Below, in pieces: positions 1 through 12,514 of a stretch of 64,000 nt of DNA. Each line of letters starts with the position of its first letter. Position 1 is the first letter of the stretch. The DNA is taken from positions 5,428,256 to 5,492,255 of the forward strand of contig JACBWW010000045.1 of NCBI GenBank assembly GCA_020086605.1, given 5' to 3'. The stretch comes from Lanius collurio. Its lineage: Eukaryota > Chordata > Aves > Passeriformes > Laniidae. Position numbers and translations under genes: made by a program. Under the pieces are notes generated by a model. The model was not told the DNA's origin, searched no databases, and saw nothing but the letters and a program-made list of their open reading frames with translations.

Positions 1-76
1 AACTTTGTAGGTCTGCAATTATGTTGCACCTATGATGTTTAAAATTTTTGAGAGACTGAAGAAAGTTAATTAATTT

Positions 77-117
77 AAAAAAAAAAATAAAAAAAAAAAC
101 CAAAAAAAACCAAAAAA
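77..117. repeat. A-rich low-complexity tract
   Basis: Runs of A are broken by single T and by CC pairs over about 40 bases. On the other strand this reads as a T-run tract broken by GG, the same style as the G/T tracts found elsewhere in the window. No target-site duplication or adjoining retroposon body was recognised, so it is called simple low-complexity sequence. Confidence 0.85.
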
Positions 118-3100
118 CTTTTGGAGGTATGCACTGAGATGTTGAAATTCATAATAGTTGCACAATCGAAGCAAGTGAACTTGGTTTTGTACAATTAAGC
201 CCTTCAGTAAATTCCTTTTCTTATTTACCTTTGAGTTACTGCACTCTTTACAGCACTTTATATATATGTATGCAGCAGGTTGGGCAATATATAGAGAGTA
301 GAGGGATAGGGTTAGGGTAGTAGTGGTTTTATTCACATACTAAAACTATAAAGATTGATAAAATACTCATAAAGTGATATGCAGGTTGTATTATGCCCTG
401 TAGGGGGAAAAATCAACCTTAGTCTTTTAATAATTATTAATATTTTATAGTGTGCTGGCACCCAGTACCTCCTAGCATGATGTAAATAAACAGCAGCACA
501 GACAGCTCTGGTTTGGTGTTTCATAAATATGTTGGGCACAAAAGATGAGCTTTGAGAGTTCCTTGGGAAAATAGATCTGGGCTGAGAGGTTTGGGTTTAT
601 TCCAACACAAGCAAAACAGCAGGCTAGGGAATTTCAAAGAATTTCAGTGGAGCTGGAAGTACCCTTACTTTGTGACCACGGTTGTCACGGGGGACAGACA
701 AAGCCATTTCCTGCTGGTGGGACATTCCTGCACATACCCGTTTGTGGTAAGCAAATTTATTCTGACCAGAACAAGTCTCTTGGTGACAACTTCAATAAAA
801 TGTGGTTGTCATGCTGCCAAATACCACAGTGTAAGTTGTGTACAAATGGGCATCTATTCCTGGGTTTCTGAAAAAAGGAGGAAAATTAAAAAGGACATTT
901 ACAGGTATGGGATTTTTATAGTGTTCTTTTAAATAGGTGGGGATCTCACAAATAAAGCCCCCTTAATAGAGCCTTAATAAAAAGGGTTTAAAAATCAGAT
1001 TCCAGAAGATACTTTTTTCATGGGCTGGTGACTTCAACTGAATGGTTGTCTTTACATGAAAGAAATGTAAATGTGTGTATCTGTGAGTATAGGTTTGAGT
1101 TTTGAGTGCCAGCAACCCTCCAGCCTGGGGGAGCAGGGTCAGAGAAGGAGCAATGAGTGCAGCCACGGCTTTGCTGTGCTAGGGAAACCTCACCTGGAAA
1201 TGAGAGTAATGACCATGACCTCCATGAGTCTGTTCTCTCCTCAAGCCCTACAGAGTAGGAAAGGGGCGAGTTTTCAGCTTTGGAAGAATCCTTGAGAACA
1301 CACAGTCAGTTTGGGTTTATCCCCAGGGGTTGGGGGGTTGTTGGTAGGGTACAAACACCTGAGTAGTGCCTTTCCCCGGACCGAGGAGCAGTGGTGGAGG
1401 GCAGCCAGCAGCAAACTCTCCAGGGTTGAGTCTTTTTGCTGCAGCTCTGCCTGTTCCCTCTGAGTTATGGAGCAGTTAATGATTCTGATGGAGAACCTTT
1501 CAGTAACTTTTAACAGCGGGTTCCCAAGGCCAAGGTCAGTGCAGGGGTTTTTTTTGGGCTCAGTGAGGTGCTTTCTACACGCCTGCCCTCTGTGTTAATC
1601 TCAGGAATTCGGGTTTCAAACTCAGGAGCGTGTGCTGTGCTGGGAGCAGGGTGTTTGTGGTTAACTTCTCCTGGTTTATTCTCACAGCTCTGGCAGATAA
1701 TGATTGTGATTTAGGAATGCTGAGGGCATGGTTTGGATGAACCTGTTGACATCTAAAAGCAGCAAAGAGCGTGTTGGGCCTCAGGAAACCGTAAAGGCTT
1801 TTTGCACTGGTGAAAAGTGCTGTGCATTAGGGAGCTGACCCCAATGCCCCAGCACGTTTAATTTTGTCTTTCTTTTAAATTCTCTGAAATACTTCTTTTT
1901 ATTCCTTTATTTTTTTTTACTTCATGTTAAAACTATTGCAACTTAGAGCTTTCTCTCCTGAAACTTGCAGTTGATTTCTCTGAGAGTCAGGAACATGTGG
2001 GGTTGAAAGCTGGCTGTGTGACCCACCCTGTGACCACAGGACAGGACACCTCCTGCTCCTCGCTGGTGGCTCCTCCTGTACCTCCTTGTATGATTGCTGA
2101 AACACACTTTTCCACGCTGTGTAACTTACTGGAATAGCAACTGTTGAATGATTCAGTGATTCCACAGGTTTTGCTGGTGCCGTGGTCATGAGCCCGTGGT
2201 GGTTTGGGTGTGGGTGGTGATGAGAGCCATGGAGTGCTGTGCCCTGCCCACACCCAGGCACTCGTGTCCTCAGAGCCCTGCCTTCGCTGGAATTGAGTCA
2301 CTGGAGCACACACGGTGGCATCTTGGCAGAGCTCTCTTGTCAGCAGGAGCTCTTGTGCTGTTCAGGGGCTGCTGGGCCCTGGAGATGAGCCAGGCTTTGC
2401 CAGCTCCCATCAAATGTGTGTGGACAAATGCAAATCTGCAGGAACAAGGAACGCTGTGTTGCTAAAACTGTAAAGTACACGAGAACTAACATGGGCAAAT
2501 GTGAGTTGTTTATGAAAAATGTGTTGGAAGTGCCATAGGGTGGAATTATCACTTATAAAGATCTCACTCCCACAGCCTAGAGTAGCTTAAAGGTGCTGGA
2601 AAATAAGGTTCTGCACTGCTCTCTGGAGATCATGTCTATTTTGTCTTAATTATTATAGCTCTGAATATTGTTTCTCTTTAATGCCATGTTGTGAAATCCC
2701 TGATGGGCCCAGCACTCCAACCAGCAGCACACAAGATTATTCCTTCAAAAACAAACATAATAATTTAATTTTATCCCTCCACTTCAACTAGAATTTAGTG
2801 AGCAGTCCACCATATAACTTACTGGACCTACAAATACATCTGGGTGTCAGGACACAGATCCTCTGCTCTTCATTTCCTCCTAAGAGGAGCACCACCACTC
2901 ATTCTAGTATTTCTGTAGGAGACAGATGTTTACCATATCTGTGTCCATGTTCTTCCCATCTTTCTGACTTCTCTGATGATGTGGTGATCTTTTCAAAATA
3001 CAAAACCATCTCATATGAGGTTATGGACTTGCTCCAAGAAGTCTGACTTAGTCTTAATTATGGCCTGGATAGTTGGGGTACAGAAGTTACTCTTAAAAAG

Positions 3101-3215
3101 TAGAGCTTTTTATCTGTATTTTTGCGTGGCTGATTCTAGTGATCTGTCAGTTGAGATCAAGTCCTAGATACTGTTTTTTAAATTTTTTTTTCTTGATGAG
3201 CTGTTGTGGTTTTTG

Positions 3216-3233
3216 TTTTTTTTTTTTTTTTTT
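3216..3233. repeat. Poly-T tract
   Basis: An uninterrupted run of about 18 T follows a shorter T-rich stretch beginning near 3173. It may be the tail of an old minus-strand retroposon or plain slippage expansion. No body was recognised. Confidence 0.85.
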
Positions 3234-5698
3234 CTGTAGAACTCTAACAGTGAGACAAATGGAACCAAGTGAAGGAAGTTTTCCCACAGTGTGAGGTGGA
3301 AAGGCATTTCCTAAGAGAAGTCCTCCTGTGGTGGATGTTCTGTGTGAGAGGGTGGGTTTGAGGACCTTCTTTGCTTGCAGCAGCAGTCTCAGTGTTCCAA
3401 GCATGTTCCAGCTTTGATGGAAAGTGATGGCAGTGACATGGGGAGGACTGAGGGGTCAATTGGCTCTGTCTGAACCCAGCTGTGATGGCAAATGCTTAAT
3501 CCTAAATCAATCTTTCTTCATTGCCACGGAGAAATGCAAATAAAGGGTGATTACAACTTTCCTCTTGCAGGCAAGAGGTGAGGCTTCAGGAAAGTTGCAA
3601 GAGTCAAGGGATTGATTTGTTGTGGAGGATAGTTAGAGGAGACAGCAAATCAATTTACTGAAGCCAGAAGTTTGTGGGAGGGTCTGAGAGGACCTCTGGT
3701 GAGGGAGGGCTAAGTTAAATGATGCCCCAAAGTAAAATGATGTAGATAAAGGTGGACATTTGTGAAATGAAAGGAAGGAATGTGGAATTAAATGCAGATT
3801 TAAAGCAGCAAAGAATCTACTCTTGTGGTTGGGAATTTATGACAGAGGTAAATTAACGGAGCCAATTGTTGGCACAAAATTGCTTGAAGAGTTTTATAAA
3901 CTAGAGAGAGCATCATAAGGGCTGAGATAGGAAAGGAAAGAAAAAAAAATCAAATTCAAATGTGTTTCTGGGTGGGAAATGTTACCATTTTTTTAAATCT
4001 GCTCTGATTTCTGGTTGAGATATCATATTAAACTTTTGTAAGGAGATAACTATTTAAGGCTTTACTTGAGCTGTGTAATTTCCTTTATAGCCATTTTAGC
4101 TTATGATAAGATTCTTCCACACTATTCTTTGCTGAAAGAAACTAGTTTCCCTAAAGTGACTGTCAGTGAAATCTCGACAGTAGAGAATTTCTTTAAAGTA
4201 AAAGGTAAATGTAGGAAAAAAATGTGTAAATAGAGAAGTAGAAAAATTACTTCCACAGTAGTTTTTGTCTGTTTTTTTAATAATGTGGTGTTATTATATT
4301 TATATGTCATAGTTCCTGCATTTATAGACATAATCTGAATGGAAGTTGAAACATGAATTCTGTATTATTGATATGTTGTCTAGTAAAAATGAGCCGAGAT
4401 TCTCTGTGTGGTGACTTGGGTACAAGGAGAGAGACAGACAATTGAATTTGTAGTGCAGTTCATTGATGTGTTAGGAAAAGAAATATAATATGTCATGAAA
4501 CTTTTCTATCTTCTGTTTACTGCTCTTGGCCTTGCGAAGATTGTTTAAACAGAGACTAAAAATCCACTGATGTAACATATGTCCTGAAGAATTTCCACGA
4601 AAGAGATGCAAGGTTATGTAAAATTCCTCACTGTCAGGATCCAGGACAAGGCAGGATTAGGTCTGTTGTCTTGCAGTTGATGTTTATCATACATATTTAA
4701 CGCAGAAAATAGCTTTGCATTTTTTTTATTTGATCTTCAGCTTTCCACAAGTCTTCCTCCATCGCTGTTGAGCTTTTGTCTCCCATCAGTTGTGTGACAC
4801 CTGCTCATTTTGCTGTGTATCATAAGCAGGTGGCTCTGAGGGAACTCTTTTATGTCACTTCCTTTGTATGTCACTTACCACTTTTATTAATTATTTTAGC
4901 TGTGATTTTTCTAATTGCAGTGGTTAAATTTCCCTAGGATAATCAGGTTTTATCTACAAAGGAGAACAAATGTCTTTTCATTCCCTGATTCAAAAAGTTT
5001 GTCTTTTTGGGCTCTTCAGTTCATTCATTAATCAGCAGTGACTCACTGACTGAGCAGCAGCGATATTTTCCTTCTTCTCATTTTCTTTTTCCTTCCAACT
5101 CTTTGCTCACCCAAGAAACAGAATGTGCTGACATTTTTGGGCTGCTGTCACCAGTTCCTTGGGCTGGCCCACAGGAATCATGTTGAGGGTGTTTGTGCCA
5201 CTGCTGCATCAGAGCTGGACATGGGAATCTTGAAGGACATGAGAAGTTGGTGATGTTTGGTTTTTGAGCTCCACTTGAGTCCCACTGAGCAGCTCTGAGC
5301 TGCAGAGAGCCCAGCCTGCCTGCCCTGCTTGTCACTGCCTGGAAAATTCCATTTGGTTCAGTCAACACGTGTTACACGGCCTCTTCTTTCTTCCCAACTG
5401 CTCCCTTTGAGATAAGTCCGGAAGAGTAAAGAAAGGAAAAATTTCATTTTTACCTTTGAATTCTGAGGCTTTTATATGTGTAGAGATATATCATAACATC
5501 TTTACATCCTTGTAATAAAGGTGTTTTATCTTTATTTACATTGTAACAGAAATGACAAGAATACTTAAAGGATTGTGGAACAAATCCTTACTTGGGCTGT
5601 TTCAAGATCTTTTGTTTGAATTCACACACAATAGAAAGCTGTACTTGCATTTAAAAGATCAAACAGTCTGGAAAAATAAAAGAGTACAGACCCAGAAG

Positions 5699-5766
5699 AT
5701 TTTGGGTAACTTTGTTGGGTTTGATGCTTTGGGGTTTTGGTTTGGTTTTTGTTTGCTTTTTTTCCT
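5699..5766. repeat. G/T-rich low-complexity tract
   Basis: The plus strand is almost free of A and C and is built from short T runs separated by GG or GGG. It belongs to the recurrent G/T tract class seen at 12481, 15086, 20031, 42860, 49002 and 58072. Confidence 0.7.
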
Positions 5767-7794
5767 TGCTTGGTCCTTGAACCACTGTTGTTGCTAGAAA
5801 AGTCACTTGCTGCAAGTTCAGATCTTTCAGTTCAGTGAGTAATCTGTGAGGTGTAGGAACTGGAATAACAAAAAACACGGTGCATCATCTGGTGAAGTTT
5901 AAAGGGTCACTGTCATGTAAATTGTGAAAGTGTTTCATATTCCTTAAGAAGAATTCCTTAAGAATTTACACCAGGAGATTTAGTGCAGTAATCCAGAGAC
6001 AACAGAATGGTTTTTTACAGAATATGTACATCGAGGTGTCAGAGAGAACCATACAAGGCTAGCATTACAATCTTTATAAGTGAAGTAACTCCCAGTCTGT
6101 TGCATCTGGACAGACTAACACACTTTTGTAAAAGTATTTCATTTAATAAAAGCAGTTACTATGTCTGATTTCACTGCCATATGTTATTGCACTGAATATT
6201 TGCTCAAAGACGAGTAAGAATTCAGTGTAACCAGTTTAGAAATCCATTGATGGCCACGTTCTGTGGTTTTTGCTTTCACATGTTCCAAATGTTTATTTGC
6301 AGATCTCTCATGTGAGATATGCAAACTCTTCAGCTTGCATCAGAATGATGCCTTAATGATTTTTATCTCTTTAACTATTTCTGAAAGCTCAAATTATTCC
6401 TGGAATTTGTCATCTGGAAGAGTGAAAGCAGTTGCCCCGATAAACAAATTGCCATTTTCCTTAACAAGTATAAGAGCTCTGTGTAAAGAACAGTAGTGAC
6501 AATAGTGACATTGTTTTCCTTAATCCCCTGGGATATATTCTTTTCTGCAGAATAAACAAGAAGGTTTCTCAAAGGCAGCTTTGGTTTTGTGACTTCACTG
6601 TGTGGCTTCCTCTGCTGTGGGGGACTCTCCGTGCTGGCCACCCCAGGAGCAGGGTGAAATAGAGATTTTTAGAGTTCACTTGAATTAACAAAATAAATTA
6701 AAACGTTTATATTTTAGGTTGTAGAATTATGTGTAGAGGACCTCTGCCTCTGCTGCTTCACCCTGCTCTGAGCAAGTCTGGCCAGAGCAGGGACAAGAGC
6801 CCAGATGAAACCGAGGTCATTCTTGTATTAAATATTCAGCATTTAAAGCCAACCCAATATCTGGGCCAAGGAGACTTGTAATGATATCTAGAATATAATC
6901 AGGGCTTGTCTGTGCTGTAACAACTTCCCTGAATATCCCTGGGAGGGGGCTATAAACCCTTCAAAGCCTCAAACCCCTCTGAGAATGCTTCTGAGCCTGT
7001 CTGATCTGTGCTCCTGTCCTGCCTCCATGCCCCAGGGACACAGATCTGCCACAGTTATGGAGGCACTAAGGAGCCAGGGAAATCCTGGCACTGGTGAACC
7101 TTGGCCCTCCCTCTGTCAGGACTTCCAACATCTCTTTATTCAGTGCAGCTTCCCCAGCCTGCTGAGGCTTCTGATGATTTTTATGTTCCCTTCTTCCAGA
7201 AAAGCAGCATAGCAGTCATATTATATAGGTCAGAGAGAGAAATAATTTTGTAATGTTATTATTTATGTTTAGCTGAAAAAAAAATGGTTATAAATTTATG
7301 ATTCTTCTTGAAATAGTGACTACTCCCTTGGCAGCAAATGGCAGCAAAAGCTGAGACATCAGAGTAGAATGTTTCCTGTGAGTTCAGAGGGGATTTCTGA
7401 CAAAGAGTGAGGATGGGGTTGGTATAACACAGGAGTATTGGGGGAAGCATGATGGGCCTTTGTGGGCATCTGTGATGGCGCTTTCCCATTAAGAACAAGT
7501 GAAAGAGAATATCTGTGTTGTTTTTTCTTGATGGGAGGCTGATGTGCAGAGCTGTCCAAGGGAAGGGCAGAAGCAGAAGTGAGGCTGACAGGCACCAGTT
7601 TGTGGTTAACAGGAATGCAATGTAACTTTTAAAGGATTTTATTAGAATAATATGGGGATTTTGGGCTCTATCCTGACCACGTGTAAAAGTAACAAAGGAC
7701 TCATTTATTTTTCCCAAGCTGTGCTGCCCCAACCCCTAAACATTCTTGGCTTAAGTGGGTGATGGATCCTCCTTGCACCCCTGTGCCTTGGAGC

Positions 7795-7860
7795 AGCTGG
7801 AGCCCCTCTTACCTCCCCCTGGGGACTCCCCCCTGCCTCCCCCTCTCCCTCCCTCTTTTA
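7795..7860. repeat. Pyrimidine-rich C/T tract
   Basis: This segment is strongly C/T biased on the plus strand, with repeated CTCCC and CCCCCT blocks and few purines. It is low-complexity sequence; no function can be assigned from the sequence. Confidence 0.6.
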
Positions 7861-9507
7861 CAAGTCCCATTCTTTGCATCCAGCCTGAATTCTGTGCCAT
7901 AGGTTAGGATGGAGGCTGAATAATTTATTCAAAGTCATGATAAGGAAAAATAAAAGCATTTCAAAACATATTTCTTTATCTCTTGAGGGATTATTTATGG
8001 TAGGGGTGCTTGTTCTGGACACTCTCCTGCCACCTGAAGAACGATCTGACTTTTTATTTTGCTTCATATACTAAGAGCTACAATATGGACTAAAAATCAA
8101 ACATGTTTTAGAAGACGAATAGTCACAGCTGGGGATAAGGAATATAAATAGGATGACATCAAATGAAAAGAACTGATGATCCAACAAGGCTTCTATAGAT
8201 CATGTTGTCTAATGTCAGGAGAATTGCAGATTAGTCTTGCTGCTCTTTATGAGTAAGCCTATTTATCAACTTTCTGGGAAAATCTAATTTAAGGTGGCAC
8301 ATTTTCCTTAGTTCTGCCACACTTCAAAGCTTAAAGTGTGGAGGTTGGTCAGCCCTTCTCCCCTGGCTGTAATCAGTGTGTGAGATTCCCATTCAGGCCT
8401 TTCTCCAGCAGCCGGGTCCTCGCTACTCCTGGCTGACTCTGATAATGTAATTTTGGTTTGCTTGATTAGTAAAAAAACTAGGAAGCCCTAGCTTTTAACA
8501 ACTTTATCCAATTCAGACTTAATGTTCAGAGAGAAAGAGCAATTTAAATTGCAAATGTTCTTTATAAGAAGCTGGGTTTCTGTAAAGTATAACTTAGTCA
8601 TGCCAGAGAGAGAGAAAATGACAAGCCCTGGAATAAAAACCCACCACATTTGGACAAGGTGGATCTGAGCAGGGGCTTCGCTGTTTTTCCTGAATAGCCT
8701 ACAGAAAGAAAAACTATTTTTATGACGGGATATAACAAGAAATGTGGATTTTAACAACTCTGGAGAAAACATGCAGGAATATAAAATTTTGCAGTTTTTC
8801 TACCATGTACTACATTTTTAACACGATGCTTTATATCTGAGTGGCAAAATGGATTTGTGTACATTTATATTCATTCTTTAAAAGCTAAGTAGAGCTCAGG
8901 CAAGTAAAACAAGCTGTTTGATATGTTCTTTTCTCCCCCTTTCACTTGGTGTAAGAATGCCTTAGCATCTAATGTCACATTAGGTTTATAAATGTCAATA
9001 CTTTCAAGCCAGAACATGTAGTGGAAGCATATTTTATCAGCTATTACCACTAAGATTTTTACATATATGAGCTGAAAAATCTCTGTGTTTAGGAAATTTG
9101 AAGTAAATTTTTTTCTCCTTTAGGATTATCTGAATTTGTGGGAAATCCCTCATTCTTACATCAGAAAGCATTGAACTGTGCATTGATAAAGAATTTCTTT
9201 ATTATATTTGAAATCCGGGGTACTTGTCCAAGTTTATAAGCAATGATGTGCAAGATAAAACAGAAGGATAACACAGTTTGATTGCAGTTTGGATGTGATA
9301 AAATCAGTTGTGCAACAGTCTTCACTAGCATATTCTCACAGGCATTTTTCATAGGCATTTCAAAATGCTGCTATTCCTACAGGAAGCTTTAGGATAAATC
9401 CATATAATTCCTGTGCATGACATTTTAAAAAGACTAGAACTGTGAGTATCACACCTGATTGCTTTTCAGTCAAAAGCTTTCATGTGCAGAAAATATTATT
9501 TCAATTT

Positions 9508-9524
9508 AAAAAAAAAAAAAAAAA
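9508..9524. repeat. Poly-A tract
   Basis: An uninterrupted run of about 17 A. No recognisable retroposon body lies immediately 5' of it, so its origin is open. Confidence 0.85.
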
Positions 9525-10873
9525 GGAGAGAAGAAGGTCATTCATTTGACATTACCTCACTGCATTTAAAATCAGGGAAAGAAAATTAGAGCAATTTCAA
9601 TGGGCTGCTGACTCAGAGCTGAATAGACTCCAGCATTTACATCACCTGTTCAAAAGACTGATAAGCCACAATTTTAGTATCAAATTCCTGTATCACCTTA
9701 CCAAACTTGGTGGTCTCAGTCTCTTCATTTTGTTTGCAGTTTGCTACTGCTGGTTACTGAGCACCTGGATTTATTCTCTGTTGTTCCCACTTCAACTTTG
9801 TGATTGGGTGGTGTCTGAAATATGCAATTCTCTCTCTCCTAGAATTTCAGCTTGGAAGATACTGTGTAGGAGTGCAAATACAAATAGCAGGTGGGAATAA
9901 TTTCTCCACATGAGTGTAGTGACTTTCCTTTGTGCTTTTCCATGTGAACTGTGTTTGATTTACAATTAATAGTATATATATGTGCTTGTAAGGTTAGTGA
10001 GCATTTCAATTTTTGATGCTGCATACACTGTCTGACATATCCCTTGGGATTCACAGGAAATCCTTTCTCTTTGCATAAAAGCAACAAGATGCATTTACCC
10101 TAAAATTGCCCTTGAAATAGATACCTTTTCTAGTAGTATTAACACTAATTTCTCCCTAATGACATCTCCTTTGTGGTACAATGCTTGATTGTTGAATCCT
10201 GAAGTAGAGATTTGGGTTTTTGCTTGTGGTTGGGTTTCTATACAGAACCAATAAGAAAAAACATTTGCCCAGTGAAGATTCACCATGTAGGGATGGATTT
10301 GCCTGCTGGATAAAGAGCATTGTTCTTCTGGGGATGACCTCCTTGTGCAGAATGATAGTTTTATCCTTCTCTACATCATTATGTTTGCTGTACAAAAATC
10401 CTGCTGTGCTACATCATAATAGCATGTAATCTTCTTGCTCAGTTTAGCTGAGATTTAAGGAGCCGCTGCTCATGGAAGCAGTTTTCTAAAGTCTGATCTA
10501 TAATTTACCAGAATCAACCAGGCAAAAGAGCAAGAGGCTTTAGAAGAGGGATACAGCCCTTAAAACTCTTAAATGAAGATTAGTTTAAAGTTTTACAATC
10601 CGGTACAGAACCATCTGGCAAATCTCATGTCAGGCTTTGTTAAACCCCTGAGTGTTCCTGGTGTGCTGCACCCCACACCCTGCCTTCATCTTCCATTGCT
10701 CTGCCTGCCCTGCACCAGCTTTGCTCTGGGATGGATTGGGACCAAAGAGGGAAATAAGTGAGCCAGGGGCTGATTTCCCTGCAGTGGGACAGCTGTGGGG
10801 GTGCTGCACCCCTGGAAATCATGGCCCAAATGCTGCCTGTGTGCTGGTGATTTATTGCATCTCTGAAGAGGCA

Positions 10874-10877
10874 CTTG
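10874..10877. repeat. Target-site duplication, left copy (cttg)
   Basis: The four bases cttg directly precede the left end of the solo LTR and recur at 11548-11551 directly after its right end. A 4-bp duplication is the usual footprint of ERV1-class (gammaretrovirus-like) integration. Four bases alone could match by chance, but here they sit exactly outside TG...CA ends. Confidence 0.6.
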
Positions 10878-11547
10878 TGAAATAAAAAGGGCAGGACTGA
10901 TGGTCCTTTTTAAGCCTTTATTAAAAGTGATCAGCTCGGGTGGGGGCCCTGCCCAGCTTCGTTGCCCCAGCTTCGACTTGGAGGAGGAGGAACTTCGGCT
11001 CTGCCACTCCCTGTGATAGAGCCGGGCCCTCGAGTGTTCCTCACGGGCCGTGGCTGTGCACGAAGGTGGATACGAAGGCCATGGTGGTAATTCGCTGTCC
11101 TCAGGGCAGTGGCTTCAATAGACTTTGTTGTTACGGTGACTTCTTGAAGAACTCAAAAGCTGGCCAGGTAGTAGTCGCCTATAGAGTAGCCTGGTTCATT
11201 TTTCTTAAAAGTTTGTTGGCTCGTTTTAAATTATTATTTTTTTAGGGGTTTTTACACTCCCAGGGGTCTTTTCAGCTCTAGTTTGCATATTCGGCCCCTT
11301 TTCTTCTTTTTTTTTTTTCTGTCTTTTCCTTATCTACTACTCTCCAGGCAGGCCAGCTTCGAAAGGGGTAAGGAGGGGAGGGTCGTAAATTCTTGCCTTG
11401 GAATGCAAGCCTGATCTTAAACTGCAAGAGAGATCCTAACTTACAAAGCTACAACAAAGCACAAAATTACATTCAAACAAAGCTACAATGTAGTACAAAA
11501 TAAATGGATAATTGTTAAATTGATAATCTGGTCCCTTATTTATAACA
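10878..11547 (-). mobile_element. Solo LTR of an endogenous retrovirus
   Basis: A 670-bp element read on the minus strand. It starts with TG at 11547 and ends with CA at 10878. The two ends are imperfect inverted repeats: the minus-strand start reads TGTTATAAATAAGGG, and the reverse complement of its end reads TGAAATAAAAAGGG. A 4-bp duplication, cttg, flanks it. A minus-strand AATAAA lies near the 3' end, as expected for an LTR, leaving a short U5. By eye there are about 17 CpG pairs, mostly in 10936-11391, against very few in the flanks, which suggests a fairly young insertion or foreign composition. No gag, pol or env sequence adjoins it, so it is a solo LTR left by recombination between two LTRs. 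The plus-strand open frame at 10940-11245 lies inside it and is not a gene. The class (ERV1) is inferred only from the duplication length; the family is not identified. Confidence 0.8.
10917..10922 (-). promoter_or_regulatory. LTR polyadenylation signal AATAAA
   Basis: The minus strand reads AATAAA here, about 40 bases before the 3' end of the LTR. This is the expected place for the R-region polyadenylation signal and fixes the orientation of the element as minus. Confidence 0.6.
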
Positions 11548-11551
11548 CTTG
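11548..11551. repeat. Target-site duplication, right copy (cttg)
   Basis: Matches 10874-10877 exactly and abuts the right end of the LTR. Confidence 0.6.
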
Positions 11552-12480
11552 CAAGGTGAAAGCTGCCAGTTGGCAGCACCATCAGAGACTTGCTGGGTTA
11601 AAGAGTGGCTTTGGAGCCCAAGGAATTGCTGTGAGGGTGTAGAGCCACATCACAGGGTGTTTTGGTGCTCTCAGATATGGAGCTGCAGTTGTTACAGCCA
11701 AAAATAAACAGTGCAGAAGTTGTGAGCGGTGATTCTGGGTTGCTGTTTACTCTGGAAGGCTGATTGTTCCCATCACTCCTAAATTACATATCAGGGCTCT
11801 AGACTTGGGGGTTCCTCACTGATATCTCCACAAAGGGATTTTTATCTGTGTATAATTTGTATTTCTGGCCTTTGGAAAAAGGCAGACCTTTGTTTCTCAA
11901 ACACGAAGCAAAAACCTTCCCTTAGGAATCCTTAAGGACATCTTCATTCCAGCTGTCCTATGGCTTTATTTATATATAAACACATAAATCCTGGAAACTT
12001 GGAACAGAGTAATTTGATTTAGCGATCTGTTACATAAACCTATACTATTGTCCCAAAAATTAACCCTTCCCTTCACCTTTCACATGAAGGACCTTGGGAG
12101 ACTGAAGGAGAGGACTGCAGGAATCCAATTACCTGAAAAGAACTTAGAGGGAAGCATTGTCAATGGAGATAATCTCCTCCTCAGGCTTCCAGGGTTCCTC
12201 TGTGTCAGTGCCAAGACATTCTGCCTGGACAGTGAAATCAGAATACCTGATTTTCTGATTAAAATGTGGGACAGGAAAATAGTAAAGAGCACACTCCCTG
12301 TCTAAAAATGTAGCTTTTGGCAGACAGAAATTGCCCCAAATAGATAAACATTTGCAATCCCAACTATATTATGATAGTGTAACACAGCTGATGTACAACT
12401 TACCAAATGGCTTTTGCTGTTTGTTTCCTAAATTTCACTTCAAGCTATTTAAGTTTTCAGTTTTAAGATTGTTTCATAAA

Positions 12481-12514
12481 GTTGTTTTGTTGTTCTTTTT
12501 TTGGGGTTTTTTTC
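12481..12514. repeat. G/T-rich low-complexity tract
   Basis: A short T-run and GG/GGGG tract on the plus strand, of the same class as the other G/T tracts in the window. Confidence 0.6.

Larger units (their letters stand above)
1..10873. other. Gene-free stretch (desert or intron)
   Basis: No exon, RNA gene or recognisable protein was found on either strand. The longest frames (for example 552-932 plus and 7259-7732 minus) give proteins of no recognisable family and lack domain-like composition. Moderately GC-rich patches lie near 1090-1480, 2000-2420, 5080-5390, 6720-7150 and 10620-10870. The rest is AT-rich and CpG-poor. Homopolymer and C/T tracts are listed separately. Short exons with no recognisable family could be missed by eye. 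Confidence 0.6.

Noticed and set aside
306..318. Telomere-like tagggttagggta
   Set aside because: Only two TTAGGG-type units, so no interstitial telomeric array.
552..932. 126-codon plus-strand frame
   Set aside because: No recognisable domain, an overlapping alternative frame at 647-871, and no supporting splice or polyadenylation context.
2428..2435. Exact octamer ATGCAAAT, also near 3533 and 41578
   Set aside because: An 8-mer is expected several times by chance in 64 kb of AT-rich DNA, and nothing nearby supports function.
5940..5964. Repeated 11-mer ttccttaagaa
   Set aside because: Two short near-palindromic copies three bases apart; too small to distinguish from chance.
7259..7732. 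157-codon minus-strand frame
   Set aside because: Composition is that of random AT-rich sequence, no family is recognised, and a second minus-strand frame overlaps it.
10940..11245. 101-codon plus-strand frame
   Set aside because: Lies wholly inside the minus-strand solo LTR; it is antisense shadow reading.
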